Positions 1 through 11,510 of a stretch of DNA of 64,000 nucleotides are shown piece by piece. Positions within the stretch are counted from its first letter, which is position 1; each line of letters opens with the position of its first letter. Source of the DNA: Echinarachnius parma (Eukaryota > Echinodermata > Echinoidea > Clypeasteroida > Echinarachniidae); NCBI GenBank assembly GCA_037951105.1, contig JBAMJV010008256.1:62001-126000 (forward strand), in the 5' to 3' direction. The notes under the pieces are model-generated. The model was not told where the DNA came from. It ran no database searches and saw only the letters and a list, made by a program, of their open reading frames with translations. The translations under genes and the position numbers were made by a program.

Positions 1-393
1 AGCAATTTTGCAAGATAATCATAATTCATTACGTCTTTACTGATTGTTTATTTTGTTTCCATGGTTACTGTGGATCTGGTTAATATCCTTATTTTTCTGA
101 TTTTCTGAAATGTGTTGAATTATGATAACAACTGAGAACATGGCGATTGAAGTTGTGCTTGGACTGCTTGGAGAGAAGATCATGATGCATGGTTGGCATC
201 TGAGTGGAATGTGCTGAATGACGGTGGTACGGTAAAATGCTACACAGTGTTAGGGCATAGATATGGATGTAACAGGTCATTAGAACCTTGATTCATATTC
301 TAAAATAATTCTAAACATCACAGGATAACATTCATTTTTAATCTATAACCAACCATACGTATAACCTGTATATTCTGATATCATGCGTCAAAA
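1..393. other. no feature recognised
   Basis: AT-rich noncoding DNA. I see no gene, repeat family or RNA motif here; the short open frames have no protein-like composition. Confidence 0.6.
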
Positions 394-648
394 TTTTAAT
401 TCCAAAAGGCGCTAAATCCATGTTTATTTCCAAAAGGCGCTAAATCCGGTGAAAAAATTATTTCGAAAAAATATTTAAAAATAACTACTATAGCAGGATT
501 TCTTTCATGAGTGTTTTTTTAATGTGTTATGATAGGTTTTCATTATGTATGAAATTCTCAATCATTGAAAGAAGTGAAAGTGGTCTAATAAAAAACATTG
601 ATTTACTCGAAAAGTCCAAAAGTGGATTTAGCGCCTTTTGGAATTAAA
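394..648. mobile_element. palindromic MITE, GGCGCTAAATCC family, copy 1
   Basis: The two ends are inverted copies of each other: TTTAATTCCAAAAGGCGCTA at the left and its complement at the right. A third copy of the CCAAAAGGCGCTAAATCC core lies inside at about 424-447. There is no coding capacity. A larger element at 56141-57960 has the same terminal core, so this is a repeated family. The superfamily is not assigned because no target duplication is clear. Confidence 0.8.
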
Positions 649-775
649 CTCTTCATATGTTTTTCATTTCCAACAATATGTGAACTTAAATTGCCACATT
701 TTGACTCTTGTGAGTTTTGAAAAGTGTCAACTTTGCCTTTTCACTCTCATGCATGACTTGACAAATCAATTGTAT

Positions 776-1204
776 CAGTGGCGTAGCTACGGGGGGGGGG
801 CATATATTCTGAAAAAACAATAGAAAACATAAGGGCACATTTAGGTGTGCCCCCCAATAATTTTGGGCGACTGGACCTGGTCTAGACTTTTTGCTTGGTC
901 CTGGACTAGATATCTTCCACGGTCCTGGTCCTGGCTACAAAAATTGGGACTGGTCCTGGTCTAGGCCTAAAAAAAAGTACTGACAAAAATTTACGACATT
1001 TTATGAACCGCTAGGTCCTGGTCCTGCTGGAACCGGTCCTGGTCTAGGCTTCGACAAAATATTACGACTAAGCCTACCCACCCCCCCCCCCCCCCCGCCG
1101 CTGACAGGATTTTTTCAACTACTTTTTCAACTACTTTCAACTAAATCGTGGGTTCGCTACTGATTTTGTTTCCCCCCAATCAGTCCGACCACGCTACACC
1201 ACTG
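776..1204. mobile_element. hAT-like MITE with CAGTGGCGTAGC ends
   Basis: The left end reads CAGTGGCGTAGC and then a G run. The right end is the inverted CAGTGGTGTAGC. Flanking 8-mers AATTGTAT (768-775) and AATTTTAT (1205-1212) match at 7 of 8 bases, as expected for an 8-bp hAT target duplication. The inside (about 868-1075) is filled with degenerate GGTCCTGGTCTAGG-type repeats and a C run. A partial second copy lies at 25580-25723. No transposase is present. Confidence 0.8.
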
Positions 1205-1212
1205 AATTTTAT

Positions 1213-2124
1213 TATCACGCACAAGTAATCAATACGTGTAGAAACAAGTTATTTTGCTCAAAACCTATTCGTTAAAATTATTTCGCTATTTTTTATAAAG
1301 GGGGGCTTTCATTTGTTGTTGTTTTTATTACATGTTTGTTTTTTGTGTACGTATAATTTGCGTGTATGGGAGGGTATAACTTATACCATTGTGTCTGGGT
1401 GTGCATGCATTTGTCTAGCTGTGTCATTATCATCCTTTGATAAGTGTATGCGCTTTTCCTAACACCATACACGATACTTTATTATATAATTTTATATTTT
1501 ACTGTACATCATATATTTGTACATTTCATTGTATTAGTTTCACTAGCATTAGCTGCATCATTAGTACACTGAGTAATGGTAGCAGTGGCCGCACACATGT
1601 TTTTTTTTTTCAAAGGAAAAGGAGAGAGGGTTATTTCGTCAGCCAAATTTCTTTGAGCGGGGGGGGGGGGTTATTTACGTTATTTTTTAAAACGCCAGCG
1701 GCAATTTACGTGAGCTTTCGTAGATTTCATATAGCAGGTCAACAAATTGTTGGGTCACGTTACCCTACACTCCGTAGATTTGGGTGACCTGTTTCACAAA
1801 AGGTACAGAACCTGAAAGTGACGTGAACGTGACGTTCAGGTTCTCTACCTTTTGTGAATCTTTTGTGACTGTTCGTACCAAGCCACCCCAAACGTCCCCG
1901 CAACGTCCCCGAATTATTCGGTCTCGTGTCGGTTTGGATTCGGTTTGGCGGTATGACTCGGGTGTCAAGAGTAGTTAAAATAAATAAAATAAAAAATATG
2001 CATGATGTTGATGCGTTTGCAATTAAATGCGAAATTACATAATTTCATTGTTGGCCATACCCTGAATTCGTAAAGTGTGCTTTTATGTATCATGTTTTCA
2101 TAATTTGAACAACAATTGGGCTCC
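1213..2124. other. intergenic, one hairpin inside
   Basis: No gene is recognised. The region holds a G run near 1659-1670 and a hairpin at 1792-1858, listed separately. Confidence 0.5.
1792..1858. repeat. inverted repeat hairpin
   Basis: The arm at 1792-1815 (TTCACAAAAGGTACAGAACC and on) pairs with 1835-1858 (TTCAGGTTCTCTACCTTTTG and on) over about 24 bp with one or two mismatches, leaving a 19-bp loop. It is probably the core of a small MITE. No target duplication was found. Confidence 0.7.
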
Positions 2125-2456
2125 AAAAACACCCCTAATTGGTAGAGCGCGTGCTTTCGGATTGTGAGAACCCGAGTTCGAACCCTGCCCACTCCGTTTG
2201 CCCTTTAGCAAGGCATTTAATCCACATTGCTGCTCTTTACCTAAGTGTATAAATGGGTACCTGGTCTGGTGAAAATTAGATTGGTGCACCTATAGGGTTG
2301 CCCGCCGCTAGTATGCTCCCCGGGGAGTTGAGAATGTGTACAATATAATTGTGCGGGTCTGAACTGTACCAAATAACCAGGGATAATAATGAGCGCTTTG
2401 AGCACCTCATTAGGTGGATATTGCGCAATATAAATATTAAATATTATTATTATTAT
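2125..2456 (+). mobile_element. tRNA-derived SINE, copy A
   Basis: The 5' part has a tRNA-like A box (TTGGTAGAGCGCG) and B box (GAGTTCGAACCCTG), which together form the internal pol III promoter. A conserved body follows (AGCAAGGCATTTAATCCAC, then GTATAAATGGGTACCTGG, then CTCCCCGGGGAGT). The tail is GCGCTTTGAGCACC and then an (ATT)n run. The same body occurs at 8122-8452 and, inverted, at 55238-55602. It depends on a LINE for movement and encodes no protein. Confidence 0.85.
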
Positions 2457-3939
2457 CTACAAAGTACGTACCATACACGTGTTGACACTCGCTCACTTCT
2501 TTGATTAAATGACAACACAGCTAAAAGTTGACATTTTCATTGACTGATTTATGCAATAATCGAACGCCCCAATACTTGTTTATATAATACTTTGAAGACA
2601 CTGGTCATTGGGATGAAATTATACTTTTTTAAGCGCCACGAAAATTGGCCTTTTCTATGCCTGTGTCCCGCGCTCAGTTAGGCTCGCCATTGAATTTGTA
2701 CATGTGTGACCTCTCTCGCGTTTTCTGTCGATTACGTGCAAAGTCAATTACTGAGCGGTATCCAGTATACATAGCAACTACGCAAGCCTCCCTTAAGTTC
2801 ATTAGTTATCCCGCTTCCGGGATTATTTGTTATAAACGATACTTACTATTGTCGTGCTAAGATCCTGAGCTACCACGCCGTGATGCTATTCCGCCTCTAA
2901 AATCAATAGGTGATATTTCCGACACAAATCAGAAGATGGTCTGAAAAAGTGACGCAAATAAAAAAAAACAAGATATCCGCGAGCTACATTCATCTTGGTG
3001 CAAAGAACCGTCTTTTTTCCCCTTTAAATTTAACGTAATGACTTGAACTTTTGGGGTTGCATTCCGAAAATTGAAAACATCGCGCATACGCTTGCACTGC
3101 GCGCAGTACGCGCGCGCAGTAAGGAAGTAGGTCACTTTTCAGGGGTAAATGTGCATAATCTGCCTCGGGATGGGAGAAAAGGGCGCGCGGATGCCCAAAC
3201 TTGTATGGTACCGTACGCAACTTATTGTCCTAAATTGACCCCCCCCCCCCCCTCCCTTTGTACGCACTTTGTATGTAAGTGGTTGAATGTAGCGTACGCA
3301 TCAGCGTAACCCCCCCCCCCCCCCCCCCCCTCTTGTGTGTGCGTACTTTGTAGATGGCCCCATTCATGACGATATCGAGGGGGCCATTGCGCAAGATTAT
3401 AATTACAAAGGGGACCGCCTAGCACCTTTGAAATGCAAGCTGCATTATGCACGCACGCACACTCTCGAATCGATCGATCGGTCGAACAATCTAGAGAGTG
3501 TCATGTCCACAAATTTTGTTCATGCGAGCGCGGTCGCTGTATGCTCTGCGAGGTGAAACTTGAATTCGAAGTCATCTTTCCTAATTCTACTTAAATTTCA
3601 ATTAAATCATTAAATATCTGTACATAGCATGGATTATATTCTACGATTTTCGCAGGGAAGGTGTAAAGTAAACATGTTTATTGATATGCAATTTTTCAAG
3701 AAATTTGGAAGAATGTTGCTCATGCATTCTATTCATGCAACAGGTCGCACATCATCCGCTTAGTGAGCTTATTTCACTTTCGAAACGGATGTATTAATTT
3801 CCCTTAGAAAAACGTTAATAACTCCGTGTTACAGAATCTTTATGTGACAGACTTTACATCATATTAAAGCTTAGATAATGCCGATTCAGACTGTATATAT
3901 AATTCTAGAAAATGAGGTTACCCGAATTTAGGCTGATCT
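2457..3939. other. intergenic, CpG-rich patch with C runs
   Basis: No gene is recognised. From about 2640 to 3560 the sequence is richer in CpG than its surroundings and has two long C runs (about 3239-3252 and 3311-3330), each followed by a related GTACGCACTTTG / GTGCGTACTTTG segment. That suggests a small tandem duplication. The open frames here look like chance. Confidence 0.5.
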
Positions 3940-4415
3940 TTATGTGACGAGTCACATTTATCAACACTATTTCGTCCTCGATCAGTATCATCATGAAACA
4001 ATATGTTATAATGTTACAATTCAAAGACACAGTAACAAAGAAATAGTCAAAACCCCGTCGTTCACAATAATAAAAACATAAAAGTTAAAAAGAAAGGAGA
4101 TACATTTCGAAAGCAATACAAATTATAATAATAAATAACGTATGTGTATAGCGCCTAAAGCAGAACAGGCTCTAAGCGATTTCATGATTATCATTGTTAT
4201 GATACGAAAGTGAAGCCAATAAATAATGGACTTACGGAAATTCGTAGACTATAAAGTTGATAATTTGGCGAACATAAATAATGCTCTACATGACACGCCA
4301 GTCCAAACCATAAAATTCGGGTGTTTTTCTATCTCCAGACATCCATCAGTCTGATCGTTATCAATGTCCATTATTATTATCTTCACACTCTGAGATGATC
4401 AGTCAACGATAGAAC
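3940..4415 (+). promoter_or_regulatory. conserved upstream block of receptor gene G1
   Basis: This segment aligns by eye with the DNA upstream of G5 (about 41740-42287) and G6 (about 52400-52926). Shared pieces include CAAAGACACA, an old SINE tail (TATAGCGCCTAA, about 4145-4160), and the box CGAAAGTGAAGCCAATAAAT at 4206-4225, about 190 bp before the first ATG. GAAAGTGAAG resembles an IRF/ISRE-type site and CCAAT is a common promoter box. Transcription start and factor binding are not shown. Confidence 0.5.
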
Positions 4416-4839
4416 ATGCTGCTGTGCAAGATGGAGGTATTCTTGGCAGCATTATCATTGCTTCTCACCGTTCAGCCATGTTGTTCATTGTCAGTTCAGT
4501 GTGAGAGGCAAAGTGAACTAGAGACAAATGGGACAGCCGTCAGTGTACAATGTATTGTGGATCAACATTTTTCATTTTACAGTACATACAAGTTAAATCG
4601 ATCCGATGGTACACAGATTGGATATTGTTTTTTCAGCGCCTGCAGTACTCCAAGTACATGCTCATCAACATGTCGAAACGTAATCGATGACAATGACAAC
4701 CCTCATTTCAAACTTGAAGTATGTGGATTTAAGTGTTTGTCCTTCAATATCAAACATCCGCTAGTTGAGTCTGATTATGGTGAATATTACATTCATGTAG
4801 AACAATTACCAGAATTCCTTGCGTTTAACATAACATATG
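4416..4839 (+). pseudogene. receptor family G1, first part (interrupted)
   Basis: This is the 5' part of a family member. A signal peptide starts at 4416 or at the in-frame ATG at 4431, and matches the paralogues in MEV/MDVLLAA. The cysteine-rich ectodomain follows with ETNGTAVSVQCIVDQH, CGFKC and SDYGEYYIHV. The frame is open to 4839, where it is cut inside the codon after NITY by the 11.1-kb transposon. Homology resumes in the same frame at 15958. A later frameshift (about 16110-16120) also breaks the copy, so it is very likely a pseudogene. A secreted truncated product is possible in principle. Confidence 0.85.
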
Positions 4840-4945
4840 GGCTTATGCCGAAAGGGTGGGTAGCGTCGCGTCGCGTCGCGTTGACTTGAACGCGACCATT
4901 CGTCCAAAGCCCCCCCGGTTTTGCCGAAAGGGTGCGTTGGATTGT
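4840..4945 (+). repeat. left terminal inverted repeat of the 11.1-kb element
   Basis: It starts GGCTTATGCCGAAAGGGTGG, runs through three GTCGC units and a CCATTCGTCCAAAGCC segment, then a second GCCGAAAGGGTGCG. It is inverted relative to 15848-15948 with few differences. Confidence 0.9.
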
Positions 4946-5559
4946 TAGGGCGCGTCAGGTCAGATAACGCGACCAAATGGCACATACGGGGGGCTTATTC
5001 CAAATGTACGCGTTCAGAGTCCATGCCAACAGCGCGCGCGCCTGTTACGTACACTGTACGTAAGTACGTTGCGGTACCGCATATTATATGCATGATCGAT
5101 GCACGGTATATTATATATCAGAGCCGTATGTTACGCGCGCCGCGCCACCTGCACTGCTGCATGCTGCCGCGCCGACGTCGCGTAAATATACGTGGTACGT
5201 GTATGCGATATGCATGGTGGATCGATCGCGAGCTGCAAGAGATGGAGAGAGGCTGGACATCTTCGAGCTTCCTGATCACTTTTGTGGTGAGTTTATATGA
5301 GTATTCCTGCATATTATCGTGTTTTTTGTGTAGTGTTCAAGTATACCAGTAAAATTCTCGACAAACCCTGAACCTGCATGCGTGCAGCTAATCTTTGTCT
5401 AGACAGTCATGACTGTAAACACTACCGAGTAACGTTTTATACAACATGAGCCATGGGCATGCCCATTTCATGTCATTGCATGAATTGAATGGCAAAAGGT
5501 GGCCAGTTCTGTCATAATTATGCTTTCTGGCATAATTTTGACCCTTTTAGCATAATTCT

Positions 5560-5840
5560 GGTTCGAAGATCCTGACCTCGGCCTCGGAATTTGTGTAAAA
5601 ATCCTGGTCTCGCCTCGAAAATTTGGTACTGGACCTGGACCTGGTCTCGGTCTCAAAAATGTCGAAAATTCTTAGTCTATGCTTTGAAAAATTACTACGA
5701 CTACCCCCCCCCCCCCCCCCCGCTTACACTCCCAACCAATGGGTCCTGGTCTAGACCTCGAAAATTTGGGACTGGAGACCTGGTCTAGGCCTCGAAAATT
5801 TGGGATGGGACCAGGTCTCGGCTTCGAAAATTTTCTACGA
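5560..5840. repeat. degenerate CTCGAAAATTTGGGACTGG tandem repeat
   Basis: Units of roughly 30-40 bp with cores such as GGTCTAGGCCTCGAAAATTT repeat several times around a C run (5705-5721). Related GGTCCTGGTCTAGG units lie inside the hAT-like MITE at 868-1060. It is noncoding; long frames over it are artefacts. Confidence 0.7.
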
Positions 5841-5841
5841 C

Positions 5842-5946
5842 TGATGGTGATGATGATGGTGGTGGTGGTGATGATCGATGATGATGAAGATGATGATGAT
5901 GACGATGATGATGGACTGGTGGTGGTGGTGGTGGTGGTGGTGGTGG

Positions 5947-5980
<34 letters not shown>

Positions 5981-6803
5981 GAATGATGGTGGGAGTGGTG
6001 ATGGTGGTGATGATGATGGTGACCGTGACGCAATAATGATGATGATCATGATGGTGGTGGTGGTGGTGATGATGATGATTGATGATGATGGTGGGAGTTG
6101 TGATGGTGGTGATGATGATGATTGATGATGATGGTGATGGTGGTGATGATGATGGCGGTGGTGGTGATGATGGTGACCGTGATGCGATGATGATGGTGGT
6201 GGTGGTGGTGATAATGGTGATGATGATGATGATGATGGTGATGAGGATGAAGATGATAACAATGAAGATGATGATGGTGCTGGTGGTGATGATGATGGTG
6301 GTAGTGGTAATGATGGTGATGATGATGATAATGGTGGTGGTGGTGGTGATGATGATGATGGGGGTGGTGATTATGATGATGGTGGTGGTGGTGATGATGA
6401 TGATGATGAAATGATGATGGTGGGAGTTGTGATGGTGGTGATGATGATGATTGATCATGATGGTGATGGTGGTGATGATGATGGCGGTGGTGGTGGTGGT
6501 GAACGTGATGCAATAATGATGATGGTGGTGGTGGTGGTGATAATGGTGATGATGATGATGATGGTGATGAGGATGAAGATGATAACAATGAAGATGATGA
6601 TGGTGCTGGTGGTGATGATGGTGGTAGTGGTAATGATGGTGATGATGATGATAATGGTGGTGGTGGTGGTGATGATGATGATGGGGGTGGTGATTATGAT
6701 GATGATGGTGGTGGTGGTGATGATGATGATGATGATGATGATGGAGGTGGTGGTGGTGATGATGGTGTTGGTGGTGGTGATGATGGTGATGGTGATGGTG
6801 ATG
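5842..6803. repeat. GAT/GGT cryptic microsatellite with higher-order period
   Basis: Almost 1 kb is built only from GAT, GGT and close variants. Non-repeat markers recur: GGTGGGAGTTGTGATGGTGG appears near 6090 and 6420, about 330 bp apart, and GACCGTGACGCAAT-like segments also recur. A larger block was therefore duplicated inside the array. Met/Val/Asp and His/Ser frames on both strands are low-complexity artefacts. Confidence 0.9.
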
Positions 6804-8121
6804 ACAGGAGCTGGTACATGTCAGTTAGAACAGCTTACCACCTGTTTAATATGTTATTTTTAATATGTTTATTTGCTGACCTCTCACCCATCCCCGCCCA
6901 CCCCCTGGATCCGCCCTGACCCCCTTACCAGTGAAGGGCGGGAATAATGGTGTCCAAATGATCGTGTCCTATATAAAGGCCTACGTTGGAATTGAAAGCA
7001 AATTTTAAAAATAGAATGAAGAGGTGACGAAAATGGGCGGGAAAATCTATAAAGGCCTACCTATACATAGGAGGTTTAACGGTCAGGTGGTGCATGAGCT
7101 TAATTTATCACTTTCTTGAGGATATTATTTTTAAAATTTGTGATTGGATGACAAAGTTTTGTGGCATACGCTGTTCTTCGGCTTCCATGATTTTTGTCTT
7201 TCTTTCTCCTTCTCGGCATTTAATCATTATTGCACATTTCATATAAATTTACAAGTCATATATAGTTGTTACGATTGGTTACAAACTTCGGTTTATATGA
7301 TAATGCGTTACATAATTATGTAAAAAAGGTAATGTCACTTTGATGTTCGTGTTCTAAAATTCATGCATTCTCTTATTCAATTGTATTTCCTATTAGATTC
7401 TTCATTCAACTAGAGCGGAGAAAACAGCCCGACCGAGTTTGATGTCCACTTAGTCTTACTCTTAGATGTGCTACAGCCTACTATAGGGGATCTACCCGAG
7501 CATGTGCATGATCCGAGTTCCTGAGAGCATACCAACTTCCAAGTACCTGATTTCAACTGAGTAAGTTTTGTCAGTGTTATGGTGAAATGCTTGGCTAGAT
7601 GTGAATTATCCAGTCAAGCTCTCCATTCTTCACTTTGACCATGTTGACAGTCTTGCCACATGCAGTGATACAAAAATGCACAAAAACCCAAAAGAAACAT
7701 TTTGGCAACCATGCCAGTACAGATCACTCATGCATGCTTAGACTGGAAACAGGATAGAATAGAAAGTATTCTAGGTTGTAAAAAAAACAACAACAACAAC
7801 AAACAAAAACACCAGGCTATTCAATCTGGAAAATATCAGGAAACAGAGAAATTTATAGAAATTCTACAGAAAGTTTTGTTTCTAAAACTAACAAGATGAT
7901 CTGAAACTTTCTAGTTATATTTCTTTTGTCAGAATCTTGTTTGCTGAAGAAAGGTATTAATTCTGAGCACTTGCAAATTGACTAAAAGTATACCTTTAAG
8001 CTCGACTATAGGACCTGTGTCTACAAAACACATCCACACTGACAGGTTCCCAAGCATACATTTGTAGATTTCAAATAATGTTTGAACATAAAAATGCAAA
8101 GCTCTCAAAACGTCATGACGG
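6804..8121. other. no gene recognised inside the 11.1-kb element
   Basis: Noncoding by eye. A 65-codon frame at 7702-7899 has a lysine/asparagine-rich stretch caused by an AAC repeat and no recognisable domain. Confidence 0.5.
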
Positions 8122-8452
8122 ATGTGGTGTGGCAAGATTGGTGTATGCCCGTCCCATTTGTACTTCAGCAAGACAATTAATCCACATTGCTGCTCTCTAC
8201 CATATCTACCCAGGTGTATAAATGGGGACCTGGTACGTAGGAGGTGAAAGCCTTTATTATGTGAATGATCTTCTGAATGCCCATGAGCCGCTTGGAAGGG
8301 ATGCTCCCCAGGGAGTGGAGATGGTACACACAATGTGTGCTGGTTTGCATTGTATCCTATGACCGGGTAATAATATCATTGTAAAGCGCTTAAGAGATGA
8401 TTATCAATCATATTAGGCGCTATATAAATCAAAACATTATTATTATTATTAA
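8122..8452 (+). mobile_element. tRNA-derived SINE, copy B (head partly deleted)
   Basis: It shares the SINE body with copies A and C (TTCAGCAAGACAATTAATCC, GGTGTATAAATGGGGACCTG, CTCCCCAGGGAGTGGA) and the tail TTAGGCGCTATATAAATC and then ATT repeats. The start (GGCAAGATTGGT) jumps directly to the segment after the B box, so the pol III promoter is lost. It lies inside the 11.1-kb element. Confidence 0.85.
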
Positions 8453-8525
8453 CAAATCATGCCATTCCATTCCATATCGTGATTATGAAAAACACTGGCT
8501 ATTCCCGACTTAAACAAAACCAAAC

Positions 8526-8606
8526 ATGGTCCGATGGTAGGGATCGAACCAGGGATCTCTCCCGTCATAGTCTGATGCTCTACTGACTCAGCTATCTCGC
8601 CTCCAT
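8526..8606 (-). repeat. tRNA-like relic
   Basis: On the minus strand it has a D-arm-like TAGCTGAGTCAGTAGAGCA and a T-arm-like GGTTCGATCCC. The anticodon stem and acceptor stem do not pair, so this is a decayed tRNA or SINE head and not a working tRNA gene. Confidence 0.5.
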
Positions 8607-9027
8607 TGGTTTAGGAATGGACAATCAGTGCAGTCGTATCCTTCTGATGTGCACACGAAACTTAGTTATGCATCTTGTGCACACGTCACGTAACTATTTG
8701 AGTTCGGCTTTGAATAGCTGGCAAGGGTGGTCTTTTTTTAGGCACAAAAAGTTTAAAAAAAAACTTACGTTTGATGTAATTTGATACCCTTTGGCTATTA
8801 CCTCATTTAAGGTAGTAGCATTTATCAGTACAAGGATGAGGGTCATACGTCAAGGCATGGTGATTTGCATAGCTGGAGGGACAAATAAACAAACAAACAG
8901 ATCTCTCTGTTTTAGTACTATAGATAGAAAGAAATGTCAGCCTAATTTTGTTTCATATTTTGCATTGCTTTTTTATTGCTTTTTATCCACAGTGTACTAA
9001 AGTCACCTCTCTTTCATTTTATGTTAG

Positions 9028-9093
9028 GGTAATATTCATCTCTTCTGAGGAGGAGGAAGGAGAAGGAGCATCTGAGGTCACGGCTCATGGAGA
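9028..9093 (+). pseudogene. possible captured exon A
   Basis: A splice acceptor (TTTTATGTTAG) precedes and a strong donor (GTAAGT at 9094-9099) follows. One frame stays open and encodes an acidic stretch containing ISSEEEEGEGASEVTAHG, ending in phase 2. Joined to the acceptor at 10574 the frame continues for about 27 codons (NPDEVFMAGGPTAFRERVQH and on) and then stops. The product is not recognised. The splice signals and composition suggest part of a real gene carried inside the transposon, now decayed. Confidence 0.4.
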
Positions 9094-9329
9094 GTAAGTT
9101 GGCAAAGTGATTATAATTTTGTCATGTATACATATTGTCCCCACTAAACACATTTGACAACATTCAAGCAATCTCTAATTTTCCGGGGCGACGAGTGAGG
9201 TAGCTTGTGGGTAATAATATTTCGGCCAGATGTGATACAAAAAAGTGCAAATTTGTGCGTCATGTGTTCATGATGGATTAAATGACACATTTATTCAGAA
9301 CATGTTTTCCCCGGCATCCCCCCACAAGC

Positions 9330-9440
9330 ATAGGCGTACTGGGGGAGGGGGTGGGGGGGGGGGGGGGGGAGGTTCAACCAAAACATACATTTGTAGATGG
9401 GGGTTTGGGGGGTTGAACCCCCCCCCCCCCCCCCCTCTCG
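9330..9440. repeat. paired G-run / C-run inverted segment
   Basis: A long G run (about 9342-9371) followed by GGTTCAACC faces GGTTGAACC and a long C run (about 9419-9435), with TACATTTGTAGA between. The inverted arrangement looks like a small element; no target duplication was found. Confidence 0.5.
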
Positions 9441-9758
9441 CCTTTGACCCAAAAATAATTGTTTTAAGCATTTGTTTTTCATTCAATCAAGAGTAACTTG
9501 TCATGGCAAAGAATGATCAATTTCTTGTACTGTTGTTTCTCTGTCTGAGAGCCGATCATATGCTGGAAGACACCAAACAATCAGTTGGTGCAAGCAAATT
9601 TAGACTATACCTTCAATGCATGTAGTTGTCTATTTTGTTCCTTGTCTAGCCTAATTCAATATATTTCCCTTTGTTGGAAATGGTATGAGGTATATATGCA
9701 TGCACATACTTTGAAGCATTTAACACTTCCAGCATGACTCCTCTACTCCCCCTCCAAC

Positions 9759-9834
9759 CATGGGCGTAGATACTTACGTAATACCTATTCTCCCTGACTG
9801 TTGAATGGGTATCAATGACAGATCTACGCCCATG
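9759..9834. mobile_element. 76-bp MITE, CATGGGCGTAGAT ends
   Basis: Ends CATGGGCGTAGAT and its complement form a short palindrome. The flanking 8-mers CCTCCAAC and CCTCCAAT match at 7 of 8, so an 8-bp target duplication is likely. A second member (25212-25313) has a perfect 8-bp duplication. Confidence 0.85.
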
Positions 9835-10574
9835 CCTCCAATATATAAAAAAAAAAAAAAAAGCATAGCAGGACTAGAGACTGCTTTTAGCTATACCGCC
9901 ACACATCGATCACACAGCTATATCAATGTACTCTGATCGTCACTGAAAACTGAAGAACAGAACAAATGGGGTTGTATTTTTATCTTACCTGACCGAACGC
10001 TAAATTTAGGAATAAAAATGGTTCATCCATTTGCATGGTACATGTGGTTGCTGTGTGCTTCGATGGCATCTTATAAATCCATATCGCAGTAGGGTTTCAC
10101 AGTTATTTTGTTATTGATGACATACTCCTAATTTCAACACAGGAAAATATCATTAGATAAAAGCCCCCTCATCTACCCAACTCCCCCCCCCCCCCCCTCC
10201 CCCCCCCCCATGGATTGCTAACCTAAATGTATCCAAATGAGACAACCTTTACTCTCCAAATGCACCCTTTTAGTTGGGTGTTACAGATAATGAACGCAAC
10301 ACTCCAAACATCCTGTGAAGTAAGCCATAATGGTTATAGTCCCAGTTGCTATTTCAAACATTAAATGAATGCACTTGAATCTTCAGGGTGTGCATTCACT
10401 GACCACAGAAATCAAATGTACCATACATTGACCAAATAAAACAAAATTGGTATGTACTGTTGATGTGTAATGTGCACAACTTGTTTTTGTGGTCATGCAA
10501 TTTGTGGGAATTGCACTGTATTATTTTTACAATTTAACAAGTGTATTTTTGTTTTTATTACTTTCATTCTTCAG

Positions 10575-10867
10575 AAATCCAGATGAAGTCTTCATGGCAG
10601 GTGGGCCTACAGCTTTTCGTGAAAGGGTCCAACACTTTCAAGCGACCAAAGCTTGAGGAGGCTGTAATCTCAAGTGATTCATCAGACGAAGAAAATCACC
10701 ACTCCAGTAATGTTGGACCAGCATTATACAGGCACAAGTGGCATGTCTTCAAAGAAGAAAATACCTACTTCAAAGACAGTAAGCGGATAGCAAAGACACT
10801 GCTGTTCCCATCAGTACAAGTGAACAACTCTGTACCAGTTGGTTGTGCCAAGAATTGTGCTTCTTGA
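10575..10867 (+). pseudogene. possible captured exon B
   Basis: It is preceded by a pyrimidine-rich CATTCTTCAG acceptor. The long frame here encodes KRPKLEEAVISSDSSDEEN, a charged acidic/basic segment typical of nuclear proteins, and runs to a stop at 10865-10867. This frame is offset by one base from the frame expected after exon A, so either a frameshift has occurred or the junction is different. ISSDSSDEE echoes ISSEEEE in exon A. No family is recognised. It is more likely a gene fragment than a transposase. Confidence 0.4.
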
Positions 10868-11067
10868 TAGATTCTTCTCAACTTCGCTTTAAAGAAGATC
10901 TGACATGTGATGAAACTGGGAAATAACAAAAACCCAGTAGGGCCAAAAGTGAGATCACCATAGATAAGGATGACAATGTTGGATCCTGCGAGGATATTGG
11001 GGACAGCAGGAAGTATACACTAGTGCGTAAGTCTATAAGCACAAGGATACCCCTAACTTTCAAAGAA

Positions 11068-11510
11068 CAACATGAATTTCATCAGGTTGACAATGTTAAG
11101 GCTTTGTATTTTAGATAATTGTAATGTGATCTTATGATCTACCACAAAGGGAGGAGAACGTTCTACACTTTATCTGTCTTTGTCAATATGTCTCTGATCT
11201 TGTTACATGTACCATGATGCTATGAACCGCTGGGAATTGCCATCAAACCAAACTGTATCTTTTCTGCGATGTTGGGGGTAGTTGATCTTTAATAAAATAA
11301 CAATCATTAATACATTAATGGAAGTAAAACACTTAACAGAATGGGAAGAACTGTAAGTTTCATTGCCATCAAAGTTGTTACATGTAACATTGATGAAATG
11401 ACACATGACATAAGGGAGATACTCCGGAGATTATGGCATTTTAGGTTTTGTTTATGTTCTTGATTTGTAACTGTCTTTTACACTTGTGAAATACTCAATG
11501 TAGTAATACA
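11068..11510. repeat. ~440-bp direct repeat, copy 1
   Basis: It starts CAACATGAATTTCATCAGGT and ends near AATACTCAATGTAGT. The same sequence, with small indels, recurs in direct orientation at about 12249-12680. Its position downstream of exon B could make it duplicated 3'-untranslated DNA; that is inference. No coding frame is conserved between the copies. Confidence 0.85.

Noticed and set aside
5672..6863. Long open frames rich in His, Ser, Met, Val or Asp on both strands
   Set aside because: They are translations of the GAT/GGT array; all frames are open because the array has few stop codons.
8526..8606. tRNA gene on the minus strand
   Set aside because: The acceptor and anticodon stems do not pair; only box-like motifs remain.
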